Positions 1-12,487 are shown, counted from the first letter of the stretch. The stretch: 64,000 nt of DNA from Mycobacteroides sp. LB1 (GCF_013449725.1 NZ_JACCFF010000001.1:1178001-1242000), one strand, 5' to 3'. The notes: a model not told the origin generated them from the letters alone. A program made the numbers and translations.

Positions 1-1576
<1,576 letters not shown>

Positions 1577-4500
1577 TTAGGCGAAGTCCTCAATGGACGC
1601 AGATTCGTTGCGGGACAGGTTGATTCCCAGGTTCGCGGCTGCCCGCTCCAGGTCCTCGTCGTCGCCATCGCGCATCTCGATGGCGGCACCGTCCTTGGAC
1701 AGCACCTCCACGTTGAGGCACAGCGACTGGAGTTCCTTGAGCAGAACCTTGAACGACTCCGGGATACCCGGTTCGGGGATGTTCTCGCCCTTGACGATTG
1801 CCTCGTACACCTTGACCCGGCCGACGGTGTCGTCGGACTTGATGGTCAATAGCTCCTGCAGTGTGTACGCGGCGCCGTAGGCCTGCATGGCCCAGCACTC
1901 CATCTCGCCGAACCGCTGGCCACCGAACTGCGCCTTACCACCAAGCGGCTGCTGGGTGATCATCGAGTACGGGCCGGTCGAGCGTGCGTGGATCTTGTCG
2001 TCGACCAAGTGGTGCAGCTTCAGGATGTACATGTAGCCGACGGTTATCGGATACGGGAACGGCTCGCCGCTACGGCCGTCGAACAGCCGCGCCTTACCGT
2101 CACCGTCCACCATGACCTCGCCATCCCGGTTGGGCAGCGTCGAGGACAGCAGTCCGGTCAGCTCCTCCTCGCGGGCACCGTCGAACACCGGGGTGGCCGT
2201 GCGGGTATCAGCCGGGGCCGACAACATGTCCGCCGGCAGCTTCGACGCCCACTCGGGAATTCCGGCAGAGCCGCCCTTCTGAACATCCCAGCCGGTCTTG
2301 GCTACCCACCCCAGGTGGGTCTCCAGGATCTGGCCGATGTTCATACGACGCGGCACACCGTGTGTGTTCAGGATGACGTCGACCGGGGTCCCATCAGGCA
2401 GGAACGGCATGTCCTCCGCGGGCAAGATCTTGCCGATGACGCCCTTGTTGCCGTGGCGTCCGGCCAGCTTGTCACCGTCGGAGATCTTGCGCTTCTGCGC
2501 GACATAGACCCGGACCAGTTCGTTGACACCGGCAGGCAGATCGTCATCGTCATCACGCGAGAAGACGCGGATGCCGATGACCTTGCCGGACTCACCGTGC
2601 GGCACCTTCAGGGAGGTGTCGCGGACCTCGCGGGCCTTCTCACCGAAGATGGCACGCAGCAGACGCTCCTCAGGGGTCAGCTCAGTCTCACCCTTCGGGG
2701 TGACCTTGCCGACGAGGATGTCGCCATCGCGGACCTCGGCACCGATGCGGATGATGCCGCGCTCGTCGAGATCGGCCAGCACCTCATCGGAGACGTTCGG
2801 GATATCCCGGGTGATCTCCTCGGCGCCCAGCTTGGTGTCGCGAGCATCGATCTCGTGCTCTTCGATGTGAATCGAAGTGAGCACATCCTCTTCCACCAGG
2901 CGGTTGGACAGGATGATGGCGTCCTCGTAGTTGTGGCCTTCCCACGGCATGATCGCCACGAGCAGGTTCTTACCGAGGGCCATCTCGCCGTTTTCGGTGC
3001 AAGGACCGTCGGCGAGAACCTGGCCGACCTCGACACGCTGACTTTCGTCCACGATCGGGCGCTGGTTGGCACAGGTGCCGTGGTTGGACCGCGCGAACTT
3101 GCGCAGCCGGTAGCTCTGGCGGCTGCCGTCGTCGGCCATCACGGTGATGTAGTCGGCGGACACCTCTTCGATGACACCGGCCTTCTCCGCGATGACAACG
3201 TCACCGGCGTCGATGGCGGCACGCAGCTCCATACCGGTACCGACCAGCGGGGCCTCGCTGCGGACCAGCGGAACCGCCTGGCGCTGCATGTTGGCACCCA
3301 TCAGGGCACGGTTGGCATCGTCGTGCTCGAGGAACGGAATCATCGCGGTCGCGACGGACACCATCTGGCGCGGCGAGACGTCCATGTAATCGACATCAGT
3401 CGACGGCACGAACTCGACCTCGCCACCCTTGCGGCGCACCAGCACACGGTCCTCGGTGAACCGGCCCGTGTCGTCGGTCGGCGAATTGGCCTGCGCCACG
3501 ACGTGGCGGTCCTCTTCGTCGGCGGTCAAGTAGCGGATCTCATCGGTGACGACACCCTCGGAAACCTTGCGGTACGGGGTCTCGATGAAGCCGAACGGGT
3601 TGACCCGCGCGTACACCGACAGCGATCCGATAAGGCCGATGTTCGGGCCTTCCGGCGTCTCGATCGGGCACATGCGGCCGTAGTGCGAGGGGTGCACGTC
3701 ACGGACGTCCAGGCCGGCACGGTCACGGGTCAGACCACCGGGGCCCAGCGCCGACAGGCGGCGCTTGTGGGTGAGGCCCGACAGCGGGTTGTTCTGGTCC
3801 ATGAACTGCGACAGCTGGCTGGTCCCGAAGAATTCCTTGATCGCCGCCACGACAGGCCGGATGTTGATCAGGGTCTGCGGGGTGATCGCCTCGACGTCCT
3901 GGGTGGTCATGCGCTCACGCACAACACGTTCCATGCGCGACAGACCGACGCGGATCTGGTTCTGGATCAGCTCGCCGACGGTACGCAGACGACGGTTGCC
4001 GAAGTGGTCGATGTCATCGACCTCGACGGGAACCTCGAGACCGCCGGGGGCGGTCATCGCGGTCTGGCCCTCGTGCAGGCGCACCAGGTACTCGATGGTG
4101 GCGACGACGTCTTCCTCGTTGAGGGTGGTCGTGGTCACCAGAGCCGGGTTGGCACCGCCAAGGCCCAGCTTCTTGTTGACCTTGTAGCGACCCACGCGCG
4201 CGAGGTCGTAACGCTTCTCCTTGAAGAACAGGTTCTCCAGCAGGGCCTGCGCGGACTCCTTGGTCGGCGGCTCGCCCGGGCGCAGCTTGCGGTAGATGTC
4301 CAGCAGCGCCTCGTCGGGGCCGGCGATGTTGTCCTTCTCCAGGGTCCCCATCATGATCTCGGAGAACCCGAAGCGCTCGACGATCTGCTCGTTGGTCCAG
4401 CCGAGTGCCTTCAGCAGCACGGTGACGGGCTGGCGGCGCTTGCGGTCGATGCGGACGCCGACGGTGTCGCGCTTGTCAACGTCGAACTCGAGCCACGCGC

Positions 4501-5080
4501 CGCGACCCGGGATGACCTTGACGCTGTGCAGGGTCTTCTCGGTCGACTTGTCGATGTTCTCGTCGAAGTAGACGCCCGGCGAACGGACGAGCTGCGAGAC
4601 GACAACACGCTCGGTGCCGTTGATGATGAAGGTGCCCATGTCGGTCATCATCGGGAAGTCACCCATGAAGACCGTCTGGCTCTTGATCTCGCCGGTGTTG
4701 TTGTTGATGAACTCCGCCGTGACGAACAGCGGGGCCGCGTACGTCATGTCCTTGTCTTTACACTCGTCGACGGGTGCCTTGACCTCGTCGAAGCGCGGGT
4801 CGCTGAAGGACAGCGACATCGAGCCGGAGAAGTCCTCGATCGGCGAGAGTTCCGTGAGGATCTCCTCAAGGCCGCCGGTCGGGTTCACCTCACCACGGGC
4901 AGTCGCAACCTCACGCCAACGCGGCGCGCCAACCAACCATTCAAAGGAATCCGTCTGTACATCGAGCAGGCCGGGAACCTCAAGAGGTTCGCGCAGCTTG
5001 GCGAAGGAAAGTCGGCTAGGTGCCCCAGGAACGGAGTTAGTAGTTGCGTTATCGGTCTTAGTCTGGCGAGAGACTGCCAA
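1577..5080 (-). CDS. rpoB: DNA-directed RNA polymerase beta subunit
   Basis: Second catalytic subunit of RNA polymerase and target of rifampicin. The 1167-residue product matches actinobacterial RpoB end to end. The rifampicin region reads [17 protein letters not shown] then [11 protein letters not shown], so the usual resistance positions Asp, His and Ser are wild type. The start chosen is TTG at 5080 ([20 protein letters not shown]), because GGAGG lies 7 nt upstream and the N-terminus then matches the family. An in-frame ATG at 5143 would add 21 unlikely residues. rpoC follows 36 bp downstream. Confidence 0.97.
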   Translation of the reverse strand: MAVSRQTKTDNATTNSVPGAPSRLSFAKLREPLEVPGLLDVQTDSFEWLVGAPRWREVATARGEVNPTGGLEEILTELSPIEDFSGSMSLSFSDPRFDEVKAPVDECKDKDMTYAAPLFVTAEFINNNTGEIKSQTVFMGDFPMMTDMGTFIINGTERVVVSQLVRSPGVYFDENIDKSTEKTLHSVKVIPGRGAWLEFDVDKRDTVGVRIDRKRRQPVTVLLKALGWTNEQIVERFGFSEIMMGTLEKDNIAGPDEALLDIYRKLRPGEPPTKESAQALLENLFFKEKRYDLARVGRYKVNKKLGLGGANPALVTTTTLNEEDVVATIEYLVRLHEGQTAMTAPGGLEVPVEVDDIDHFGNRRLRTVGELIQNQIRVGLSRMERVVRERMTTQDVEAITPQTLINIRPVVAAIKEFFGTSQLSQFMDQNNPLSGLTHKRRLSALGPGGLTRDRAGLDVRDVHPSHYGRMCPIETPEGPNIGLIGSLSVYARVNPFGFIETPYRKVSEGVVTDEIRYLTADEEDRHVVAQANSPTDDTGRFTEDRVLVRRKGGEVEFVPSTDVDYMDVSPRQMVSVATAMIPFLEHDDANRALMGANMQRQAVPLVRSEAPLVGTGMELRAAIDAGDVVIAEKAGVIEEVSADYITVMADDGSRQSYRLRKFARSNHGTCANQRPIVDESQRVEVGQVLADGPCTENGEMALGKNLLVAIMPWEGHNYEDAIILSNRLVEEDVLTSIHIEEHEIDARDTKLGAEEITRDIPNVSDEVLADLDERGIIRIGAEVRDGDILVGKVTPKGETELTPEERLLRAIFGEKAREVRDTSLKVPHGESGKVIGIRVFSRDDDDDLPAGVNELVRVYVAQKRKISDGDKLAGRHGNKGVIGKILPAEDMPFLPDGTPVDVILNTHGVPRRMNIGQILETHLGWVAKTGWDVQKGGSAGIPEWASKLPADMLSAPADTRTATPVFDGAREEELTGLLSSTLPNRDGEVMVDGDGKARLFDGRSGEPFPYPITVGYMYILKLHHLVDDKIHARSTGPYSMITQQPLGGKAQFGGQRFGEMECWAMQAYGAAYTLQELLTIKSDDTVGRVKVYEAIVKGENIPEPGIPESFKVLLKELQSLCLNVEVLSKDGAAIEMRDGDDEDLERAAANLGINLSRNESASIEDFA

Positions 5081-5221
5081 GATCGGTCCTCCAGTGTTGC
5101 CGCGCATCTGCGATTTTTTGCGCCAGCAGACGACCAAACACACACACCCGATCGGTCACAACATGAACCAACGCCGTCGTGGCGGGGGAAGGTGGGCAGG
5201 AGGCAGCCAGCGCAACGTCTA

Positions 5222-5262
5222 ACAATAGCGTACTATCGCGCAGCCTTCAACTGCCCGGTCAA
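5222..5262 (-). promoter_or_regulatory. Candidate rpoB promoters
   Basis: The 345 bp between rpoB and the next gene (5081-5425) holds no convincing gene. On the minus strand a -35-like TTGAAG (5245-5250) and -10-like TATTGT (5222-5227) are 17 bp apart. An overlapping second pair is TTGACC (5257-5262) with GATAGT (5232-5237), 19 bp apart. Either would give an untranslated leader of roughly 130-145 nt before the TTG start. The assignment rests on sequence match only. Confidence 0.45.
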
Positions 5263-5425
5263 TTATGCGGATCAGCGCTGGCTGGCGCCTCGATGCCCAC
5301 CTGGCTGCGTTCCGCATAAGTCCGTGCTGCCAAACAGAGTGACGCGTCGCACGCCGCCCGTCAAGAGATAGCGGCAGTATTTTCGGCGTTTCTTTTTTGC
5401 CCTTACATATACGCAGACTGCCGTG

Positions 5426-6199
5426 TCAGCCGGGCTTGACGGCCCCAAGCGTCTGACTGAGCCCGGAGACGTACTGCCGCTGGTCGGTTAACCCATGTCG
5501 GATGAGCACCCGGGGGAAGTGAGCACGATCGAACATGCGGAATGACATCGGCCGCGCGAACAGACGCTGACTGGAATGGGTGAACCTGGGGCCACGCAGG
5601 CACGAGGTGAGAATCGCGATCCGGCCACCCGGTTTCAGAACACGAATCATCTCGCCGACCACCGTGTCCGGATCCTCCATGAAGTACAGCGCTCCATAAC
5701 AGGACACCGCGTCGAAGGTGTCGTCGGGAAACGGCAGCCGCACGCCGTCGGCACGGAGGAATCCGAGCTGACCCGCCTGCCCCTGGTGGGTGGGATTCGC
5801 AACCGCCTCGGCGAGCATGTTGGCGGCCGCATCCAGCCCGACTACCAATCCGTCCGCACCAACAGCCCGCACCGCCCGTCGCGCGGTGTTCCCGGGGCCA
5901 CACGCGACATCGAGCACCCGGTCGCCGGGCTCGATCGCCAGCAGGTGCAGCGCCCGTTCGGTCTCCCTGGTCCCCGACTGCGCGGTCAGAACCGCGAAGG
6001 CGAATGACCGCCAGAACCTGTCGTACACCCAGCTGAAGACTGAGTTCTGCATCGTGTGCTGACCCAGGTGTAGACGGACATTCTGTGGACCCATGATGTC
6101 GAGATAGCCTTCGCCCGACGTCCGCACCGGGACAGTGAGCAGACCCTCGATCTGCTCCAGGGCGGTACCCGCAGGGGCATGGTCCTGTGCGCCCGTCAT
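5426..6199 (-). CDS. Class I SAM-dependent methyltransferase
   Basis: Predicted small-molecule or lipid methyltransferase of 257 residues, substrate unknown. The SAM-binding motif I is visible as VLDVACGPGNTARRA, followed by GLDAAANML and the motif around LPFPDDTFDAVSCYGALYFM, typical of the UbiE/COQ5-like group. The ATG at 6199 overlaps the stop of the upstream oxidoreductase gene as ATGA, so the two are translationally coupled. A longer reading back to 6349 runs inside the upstream gene and was rejected. No N-terminal membrane segment is seen. Confidence 0.85.
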   Translation of the reverse strand: MTGAQDHAPAGTALEQIEGLLTVPVRTSGEGYLDIMGPQNVRLHLGQHTMQNSVFSWVYDRFWRSFAFAVLTAQSGTRETERALHLLAIEPGDRVLDVACGPGNTARRAVRAVGADGLVVGLDAAANMLAEAVANPTHQGQAGQLGFLRADGVRLPFPDDTFDAVSCYGALYFMEDPDTVVGEMIRVLKPGGRIAILTSCLRGPRFTHSSQRLFARPMSFRMFDRAHFPRVLIRHGLTDQRQYVSGLSQTLGAVKPG

Positions 6200-8376
6200 A
6201 CGCGCTCCACCCTGACGGGCACCCCGTTGAGGCGCGCCATCCCTGCCAGCGCCTCCAGGTCCTCGGGCTCGCTTGACGTCAGCAGATTCACGTTGGCGCC
6301 TGGGTTCGCGTTCGCGGTCTGCCACGCACCCCCACGGTTGTGACCCCACCCGTGCGGCACCGCGATAACACCGGGAACGATGTCCTTGGTCGTCGCTGCG
6401 GGCAATTCGATCTCCCCATGCGGCGATTGGATTCGGATCCGGTCGTCCGTGGCAATTCCCAACCGATCGGCGTCGTCGACGTGCAGCTGGGCACGTTGCA
6501 CCCGCGCACCGCGCATGAGCGTCGGCGAATTATGCATCCATGAATTCTCCGAGCGCATCTCCCGCATCCCGATCAACCGCATAGGGAATTCCGGATCGTT
6601 GCGTCGCTCGGCAAGGGACACAATCTCTTTCGCTATCTCCTTGTGTTGCAATCGTATTCGACTACTGCGATAGACCACCGCTCGACGCAGGCCACCCGCC
6701 CGCACCATGGGTGCCACCACCTTGCCGTGCGGGTGCTGCTCGACCAGCTTCCGGAAGCTGACCCCACTTCGACGCAATCCGAACCAGTCGCCGCCCTCAC
6801 CGAACCGGACGATCAGGTCGATCAACGGCCGCGGGTTGAGCCGCGCACCGAACAACGTCAGCAGCGTGCGCAGGCCATGAACAGCTCCGAGCACCGGGGT
6901 CATGCGCCACAACCGCGCCATCAGATCGTCGATGATCTCCCATTCCTGTCGAGCGAGCCCCGCCGGCGGCACCACAGCCTCGCTGGCCTGACGGAACGGT
7001 GTGGGCTGCATCGATGTGAACGGAATCGGGAAATCCTCACGCTCGTACATCGTCGTCGCCGGCAGGATGTAGTCGGCGTGGGCATTGGTCTCGTTGACAT
7101 AGAGATCGATCGAGACCATGAGGTCGAGCTGCTTCAGCGCCGCTTCCAGCTCGTCTCCGTTGGGTACCGAGAGCACCGGATTGCCCGCACTCACGAACAG
7201 CCCGTGTACCTGCCCATTGCCCGGTGTGGTCATCTCCTTGGCCATTAGCGCTGCGGGTTCGGAGCCGAGCACGGAGGGGAAACCGCCAATCCGGGACCGC
7301 CGACGTCGGTAGATCGCGCCGAGTGCCGCACCGGCCACCTTCATCGCATACCGCTCCCCCGGGAAACCGAACGAACCGAATACCTGCCCACCGGGGCTGT
7401 CGGCGTTTCCGGCCACCAGGTTCACGACGTTGAGCAGGTAGCTCGTCAGCGTCCCGTTCTCGCCGAGGCAGATGCCGACGCGTCCGTACACCGCAGCACG
7501 ACGAGTGGTGGCCAGATCGCGCGCCAGCTGTCGCACGGTTTCCGGATCGATGCCGGTGTGCGCCTCGGTGGACTCAGGAGTGAAGTCCCCGGCGATCGCT
7601 TCGAGCCAATCTATTCCATTGGCCTGCTTGATGATTCGATCACGATCCACCAAGCCCTCAGCGAATATCACCTGAATGAGGGACAGCAGCAGGAAGGCGT
7701 CACCGTCGGGCGTGATGCCCAACCATTCGAACTCCGATGCCGTCTCGGTCCGGCGCGGATCGATGACGAGAACCCTTCCCCCGCGCTTGACCACCTCCCG
7801 CATCCCGTCCTTGATCCGCGGCATCGATAACGCACTACCATGTGACACAACAGGATTCGCACCGATCACCACCAGTAAGTCGGTGCGCGGAATATCTGGG
7901 ATGGGGAACACCACTGGCGATCCGTAGAGAAGCTGGCTGGCGACGAGCTGATTGTTGATGTCCTGTGATCCCGCCGTGAACAGGTGGAATCGGCGACCAA
8001 TGCCGTTGGTCACCAGCTGAAGCCACATCACGTGCGAGTAGCTGAACGCGCCCGGATTTCCGAAGTACCAGGCCAGCCCACCCGATCCGTGGGCGCGGTG
8101 GATCGCACGTACCCGTGCCGCGATATCGGCCATCGCGGTTTCCCAATCCACCGGCTCGAACTCGCCGGAGGCGGTGCGTCGCAGCGGGGTGGTGACCCGA
8201 TCGGGGTCGTTATGGACCTCGGCAAAGGCAATGCCCTTTTGGCACGCGAAGCCCGAGGACAGTGGATTCTCTTTGTCGGGGCGCAACGAGAGCAGCTTGC
8301 CGTCCTCGACTGTGGCGACCATGCCGCAGAGGGGTTCACAAATACGGCAATACGTGGACTTCGTTTCGACTGTCAT
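6196..8376 (-). CDS. Molybdopterin-dependent oxidoreductase (formate dehydrogenase/nitrate reductase superfamily)
   Basis: Predicted bis-MGD molybdoenzyme of 726 residues. An N-terminal 4Fe-4S site is visible as CRICEPLC plus a downstream C in FACQKG (C-x2-C-x3-C-x27-C). The cofactor domains follow (VVIGANPVVSHGSA, VLVIDPRRTETA), and the C-terminal dinucleotide-binding domain contains VIAVPHGWGHNRGG. There is no Tat signal, so it should be cytoplasmic. The residue ligating molybdenum cannot be assigned by eye, and the substrate is unknown. The ATG at 8376 is preferred because the protein then begins MTVETKSTYCRIC; an upstream start at 8439 is possible. It is coupled to the methyltransferase downstream. 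Confidence 0.88.
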   Translation of the reverse strand: MTVETKSTYCRICEPLCGMVATVEDGKLLSLRPDKENPLSSGFACQKGIAFAEVHNDPDRVTTPLRRTASGEFEPVDWETAMADIAARVRAIHRAHGSGGLAWYFGNPGAFSYSHVMWLQLVTNGIGRRFHLFTAGSQDINNQLVASQLLYGSPVVFPIPDIPRTDLLVVIGANPVVSHGSALSMPRIKDGMREVVKRGGRVLVIDPRRTETASEFEWLGITPDGDAFLLLSLIQVIFAEGLVDRDRIIKQANGIDWLEAIAGDFTPESTEAHTGIDPETVRQLARDLATTRRAAVYGRVGICLGENGTLTSYLLNVVNLVAGNADSPGGQVFGSFGFPGERYAMKVAGAALGAIYRRRRSRIGGFPSVLGSEPAALMAKEMTTPGNGQVHGLFVSAGNPVLSVPNGDELEAALKQLDLMVSIDLYVNETNAHADYILPATTMYEREDFPIPFTSMQPTPFRQASEAVVPPAGLARQEWEIIDDLMARLWRMTPVLGAVHGLRTLLTLFGARLNPRPLIDLIVRFGEGGDWFGLRRSGVSFRKLVEQHPHGKVVAPMVRAGGLRRAVVYRSSRIRLQHKEIAKEIVSLAERRNDPEFPMRLIGMREMRSENSWMHNSPTLMRGARVQRAQLHVDDADRLGIATDDRIRIQSPHGEIELPAATTKDIVPGVIAVPHGWGHNRGGAWQTANANPGANVNLLTSSEPEDLEALAGMARLNGVPVRVERV

Positions 8377-8461
8377 AGTCGGCACCGCTTTCACGCACGT
8401 CAACAGGGCTGGACCCCATTCGATAACGTGCGTTCGCAAATATCAACCCCTGGTGTGCGCC

Positions 8462-9592
8462 TTACTGCCGCACGGGCGGGATCTGGCCCGTGGGGGTGTC
8501 GTCGTCGGCCGGGGTGTTGATGCGCTGGGTTGGCGCTTCGACATGCGGCGGCGCCAGCGTGGCGGTCGCCGCGGTACCGGGCTCATCCGCGAAGGTGTGC
8601 ACGGGGAACTGGTGAGTGCCGGCAAGGCTGTCCTGGATAGCGGCCTGCGCGCTCGGCGGCAGCGAGTGCATGAGCTCACGCACCCGTGCCTGGCGGCGAC
8701 CGACGGCCGCCCGCTCCGGCATACCGGGAGTGGCGATGATCTGCGGCGGCACACCCTCGATCTCCTCGACGCCACCGTCGTGGTGTCCAGCGTCGACGAG
8801 GGCCTGCTCCTCGGCCATGGTGGCCTCGTCCTTTTCCTCGGACATACCGATCGGCCCAATGCGGCGACCGTTGAGGAACTGCCTGATCACCGGCTCGTCA
8901 CTGGTCAGGAGCACCTCACGGGGGCCGAACATGACCAGTTGGCGGCGGTACAGCATGCCCATGTTGTCCGGGACTGTCCGGGCGATGTTGATGTTGTGCG
9001 TCACGATCAGGATCGTGGCGTCGATCTGCGCGTTGATGTCGATGAGCAGCTGGCTCAGGTATGCGGTACGCACCGGGTCCAGACCGGAGTCCGGCTCGTC
9101 GCAGAGGATGATCTGCGGGTCTAGCACCAACGAGCGGGCCAGGCCTGCGCGCTTGCGCATACCGCCGGAGATCTCACCGGGGAACTTGGTCTCGTGGCCG
9201 GTCAGACCCACGACGTCAAGCTTCTGCATGACGATGTCGCGGATCTCGGATTCCTTCTTCTTGGTGTGCTCACGCAAGGGGAAGGCAGTGTTGTCGTACA
9301 GGTTCATCGAGCCGAACAGCGCGCCGTCCTGGAACATCACGCCGAACAGCTTGCGGATCTCGTACAGCTCCTTGGAGGAACACTCCATGATGTTGGTGCC
9401 GTCGACGTAGATGGCGCCCTGCTCCGGACGCAGCAGGCCGATCAGCGACTTCAGGAACACCGACTTACCGGTACCGGACGGCCCCAGCAGCACGCTGACC
9501 TCACCCGGCGGCAGGGACAGGCTGACGTTCTCCCAGATTCGTTGTGAACCAAAGGACTTCGTCAAACCCTCAACGGAGACTTCTGCACCCAC
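8462..9592 (-). CDS. mceG: Mce-system ATPase MceG (Mkl)
   Basis: ABC-type ATPase that powers Mce lipid/sterol importers; 376 residues. Walker A is GPSGTGKS, the signature is ISGGMRKRAGLARSLVLDP and Walker B is IILCDEPDSGLDP. The C-terminal extension (NGRRIGPIGMSEEKDEATMAEE) is the Mkl-specific tail found across mycobacteria. GTG at 9592 is preferred over GTG at 9619 because GGAAGG lies 8 nt before it. No permease gene is adjacent, as expected because MceG serves mce operons elsewhere. Its position between the carotenoid oxygenase region and rpoB matches M. tuberculosis. Confidence 0.95.
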   Translation of the reverse strand: MGAEVSVEGLTKSFGSQRIWENVSLSLPPGEVSVLLGPSGTGKSVFLKSLIGLLRPEQGAIYVDGTNIMECSSKELYEIRKLFGVMFQDGALFGSMNLYDNTAFPLREHTKKKESEIRDIVMQKLDVVGLTGHETKFPGEISGGMRKRAGLARSLVLDPQIILCDEPDSGLDPVRTAYLSQLLIDINAQIDATILIVTHNINIARTVPDNMGMLYRRQLVMFGPREVLLTSDEPVIRQFLNGRRIGPIGMSEEKDEATMAEEQALVDAGHHDGGVEEIEGVPPQIIATPGMPERAAVGRRQARVRELMHSLPPSAQAAIQDSLAGTHQFPVHTFADEPGTAATATLAPPHVEAPTQRINTPADDDTPTGQIPPVRQ

Positions 9593-9741
9593 CAGGCGAT
9601 CCTTCCGCAACACGCACACTCCGCCACGAACCCGGCCAGGCTGTGGTTCGGATCACTTTAGCGCATGCCCAGGAGCTGCATCGCGTTTGTACCGAGACGG
9701 GACCATCGACTGGCTAACTGTGATAACCAGGCACTACGCGG

Positions 9742-11166
9742 TTAGTACCGATCGGTTTCCTGCTCATCCACGAGGTCATCCTCTAAGTCTTGCGCCGCCC
9801 GCTGGGCCTCCCAACGTCTTGTGATCACCGGGACCACGGTGAGCGCACCCAATCCCAGGATTGCGATGACGATCGGTACCGCCGAGGTCCGTACCAGCTC
9901 CCCCACGCCCTCCGCTTCGCCCGAGATCACCTTCTCGACGAAGCCGCCGAGAACCCGGCCCGCGTAGAGAGCCGTCACCATCAGGCCCGCGGCCGTGGCA
10001 AGCATGGACCGCGACACTCCCCGAAATGCCACATAAAGGACCCAGACGGTCACGGTGCCGAGCCCGGCGCCAAACAGGGCCAGCCCCGGCACCAGGGTCC
10101 ACAGACTGTGCATCTCTCGTGACTGAGCGAGGTCCGTTGCCGGCTGCGCGAGTGCCTTGAAGATCACCAATCCGGCGATGAGTTCGATCGCACCGCATAT
10201 CGGCACCACCCAGCCCGCTCCGCGATCCAGTAGTCGGCCGGTGACCGGCGCGAACGCGGCAGCCGTTATCCACAGCGCCAGTAGCGGGGTATTGGTCGAT
10301 CCGCCATTGGCCATTATCCAATCGACCGACATCGATTGCATCGCGCTCAACGCAATGACGATTCCCAGGGCGAGGGCTCCGACGAAACCCACGACGAGCC
10401 CACGCCGTGAGATGAGGGCGCGTGGGACAAACCCCTGCGCATGCACCTGGCGGATCCAAAGCATGAGCCCGGCAAGGGCTACCAAACCCACCCCAGCGGC
10501 GGCCATCGCCGAGGGAGACGACGCCCTGATGGCCAGGAAGTAGATCACCCCGGAAATCCCGATCATCCAGAGCGCCGCACCGGGCAGATCAAACTGCTCG
10601 AACGTGCTGACGGGCTCGATCGACGGCCCCAGGATCGAGGCGAGGAAGACGAGGAGCGTCAGCACCAGCACGCCGCAGATCACCAGGCTCCACAGATCGA
10701 AGGGCACGACATCGGCCGCGGCCACCATGACGCCGTAAGCGCATGGAGTCATCGCCGCCCACAAACCGATCACCACCCCCCGCGGGGCATTGACCTCTTG
10801 CACGATGACGATGAGCGAAGCCACCGTTGCCAGCGCTAAGGCGGTATCGCTGCCCGCGTACAGCAGACCGGTAGGAGCCATCGATACCGGCAGTAGCGCA
10901 CCCAGGGTGCTCGTCAGCGATAGCCCCGCCGCAACCGTCAGGAAGCTGGAGGGGCGCAGATAATTCGAGAGGCGTGCAATGAGAAGAAGTGGAGCGACCG
11001 CCAGCACAGTGCTCAGAGCGGTGCTCCACCCAGACCAATGCACAGCCTGCGGATCCCCGGCCATTCGGCTCGCCAGCGCGAGGTCCTGCACGCTACGTCC
11101 GAGCTCGGCCGACAACAGCACCGCGCACGCGATGAGAACGTTGCGTGCGATCCCGACCCGACTCAT
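9742..11166 (-). CDS. MFS-type multidrug efflux transporter
   Basis: Integral membrane protein of 474 residues with about 14 hydrophobic segments, organised like DHA2-type drug:proton antiporters. Examples are VLIACAVLLSAEL, LVICGVLVLTLLVFLASIL and VIYFLAIRASSP. The tail is acidic and cytoplasmic (DLEDDLVDEQETD). ATG at 11166 follows GGGAGGG by a few bases; an in-frame start 30 bp upstream is less likely. The substrate is unknown. The 149 bp between it and mceG show no gene. Confidence 0.8.
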   Translation of the reverse strand: MSRVGIARNVLIACAVLLSAELGRSVQDLALASRMAGDPQAVHWSGWSTALSTVLAVAPLLLIARLSNYLRPSSFLTVAAGLSLTSTLGALLPVSMAPTGLLYAGSDTALALATVASLIVIVQEVNAPRGVVIGLWAAMTPCAYGVMVAAADVVPFDLWSLVICGVLVLTLLVFLASILGPSIEPVSTFEQFDLPGAALWMIGISGVIYFLAIRASSPSAMAAAGVGLVALAGLMLWIRQVHAQGFVPRALISRRGLVVGFVGALALGIVIALSAMQSMSVDWIMANGGSTNTPLLALWITAAAFAPVTGRLLDRGAGWVVPICGAIELIAGLVIFKALAQPATDLAQSREMHSLWTLVPGLALFGAGLGTVTVWVLYVAFRGVSRSMLATAAGLMVTALYAGRVLGGFVEKVISGEAEGVGELVRTSAVPIVIAILGLGALTVVPVITRRWEAQRAAQDLEDDLVDEQETDRY

Positions 11167-11259
11167 GCGCCCTCCCTTGACCACGTGACAGGCCACGTTT
11201 GGTCAGGCCACTGTACGAAGTGGGGTCGATGTTCGCGGGGTTTGGCCCGGTCCCATGAC

Positions 11260-11856
11260 TTAAGGCTCTGTCGCGGTGGCGCGGCGTCGGCCGCGCGCCC
11301 ATCGGATGGCCCGGAAGGTCAGCCATCCAAGTCCGACCAAAAGCACCAGCACCACAACGAACGCGAGAATCGGCACCGCCAAGGCCAGAATCGTCAGCAC
11401 CAGCGAGGTGCCGTCCTCAGCGGTCGAAACCAGGGGATTGCCCACGCCTGCAGTGGTTCCGGTGACGAAGGGGCGCGCAACCGTCCGACCGGCGTGCACA
11501 CTGCCCGCGGTGATGGCCCCGAGAATCGCCGCCACCGCCGGTGGCAGATTCGACGAGAGACTCGTTTCGGCCGTGAACAGAATGGCTCCCGATGCCGGCG
11601 CAATCAATGTCCCTACCGCGTGCAAGAAGGAGTCCAGGGCCGGAATCTTATCGCCGACGAGATCGAGTACGAAAACGATCCCGACGACAATGAGCGCCGG
11701 GGTGGAGGACAGCCAGCCGTACGACTGGCCGAGCTCGATCCAGCCGAATCGGTCGGCGGCACCTACCGCAAGTAACGGCAGCCAGGCGTTCAGTCCGGCA
11801 GCACCCGAAAGCCCGAATGCCCCGAGGATGGCACTGATAGCCGCGGTGATCTCCAT
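11260..11856 (-). CDS. DUF4126 family membrane protein
   Basis: Hypothetical membrane protein of 198 residues with the small-residue-rich helices typical of DUF4126. The N-terminus is AAISAILGAFGLSGAAGLNAWLP; later segments are PALIVVGIVFVLDLVGDKIP and TILALAVPILAFVVVLVLLV. The tail is basic (RWARGRRRATATEP). Function is unknown for the family. It may be co-transcribed with the transporter downstream, which starts 93 bp after its stop. Confidence 0.75.
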   Translation of the reverse strand: MEITAAISAILGAFGLSGAAGLNAWLPLLAVGAADRFGWIELGQSYGWLSSTPALIVVGIVFVLDLVGDKIPALDSFLHAVGTLIAPASGAILFTAETSLSSNLPPAVAAILGAITAGSVHAGRTVARPFVTGTTAGVGNPLVSTAEDGTSLVLTILALAVPILAFVVVLVLLVGLGWLTFRAIRWARGRRRATATEP

Positions 11857-11908
11857 GTCATAAGTGTGACGCCGTCACGAAGGTTTCAGTGACGATTTCC
11901 TGACACCG

Positions 11909-12487
11909 TCACACTCGTGAGTTGAGTTCGACGACGAGCGAAGTCCCACCTTCGAACCAGGCCCGATGCAGTTCGATGATCTTCCGCCGCGATGGCAACC
12001 CCTTGCGGTGAAACAGGTTTTCGGCATAGTCGAAGGGGTGTACGACACCGCAGAATCGCTCGCGGGCCGCCTCGTACACCGGGTCGGCGGGCGCGATCTG
12101 GCGGGCCTCACCGATGTACGTTCCGTCGGTGAGCCGCAGCCGCACCGCCGGGTTGGCCTGAATGTTCTTGACCCACAAGGTGTGCTGGCCGGTGATCGCG
12201 ACCAGGTATGCCCTGTCCCCGTCGCGCACCGCCTTGATGTACGTGACGCGGGGACTACCGGACTTTCTTCCGATGGTGGTGAGTATGCCGACACCTCGAG
12301 GCACCCGGATCGCGAACCACGGTCGATGCACCGCATGCAGCACGCTGGCGAAACGGCGGCGTTCCGCCAGCGCCCCTCCTGTCGTGTCCAGACCGGGCAT
12401 CCGCTCGAAGACGTACCGCCCGTCCGTGTAGCGCAAGGAATCCGGGATGGGGTCGTCCATGGTCTCAGCGGGGAGCCCAGTTGCCAT
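11909..12487 (-). CDS. Deazaflavin (F420)-dependent nitroreductase family protein (Ddn/DUF385)
   Basis: Small split-barrel protein of 192 residues related to Ddn-type F420H2-dependent reductases. Visible family features are GVGILTTIGRKSGSPRVTYI, the strand region AYLVAITGQHTLWVKNIQANP and the substrate-side helix HPFDYAENLFHRKGLPSRR. Substrate unknown. The ATG at 12487 overlaps the upstream carotenoid oxygenase gene by 23 bp. An internal ATG at 12460 would leave a 4-bp gap, so the start is uncertain. The overlap points to co-translation with the oxygenase. Confidence 0.82.
   Translation of the reverse strand: MATGLPAETMDDPIPDSLRYTDGRYVFERMPGLDTTGGALAERRRFASVLHAVHRPWFAIRVPRGVGILTTIGRKSGSPRVTYIKAVRDGDRAYLVAITGQHTLWVKNIQANPAVRLRLTDGTYIGEARQIAPADPVYEAARERFCGVVHPFDYAENLFHRKGLPSRRKIIELHRAWFEGGTSLVVELNSRV

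Noticed and set aside
4950..5080. Rifampicin-resistance signature in rpoB
   Set aside because: The resistance-determining region (in the middle of the gene) has wild-type residues at the common mutation positions.
1988..5371. 1127-codon open frame on the plus strand
   Set aside because: Antisense to rpoB; the translated sequence is low in hydrophobic cores and matches no family.
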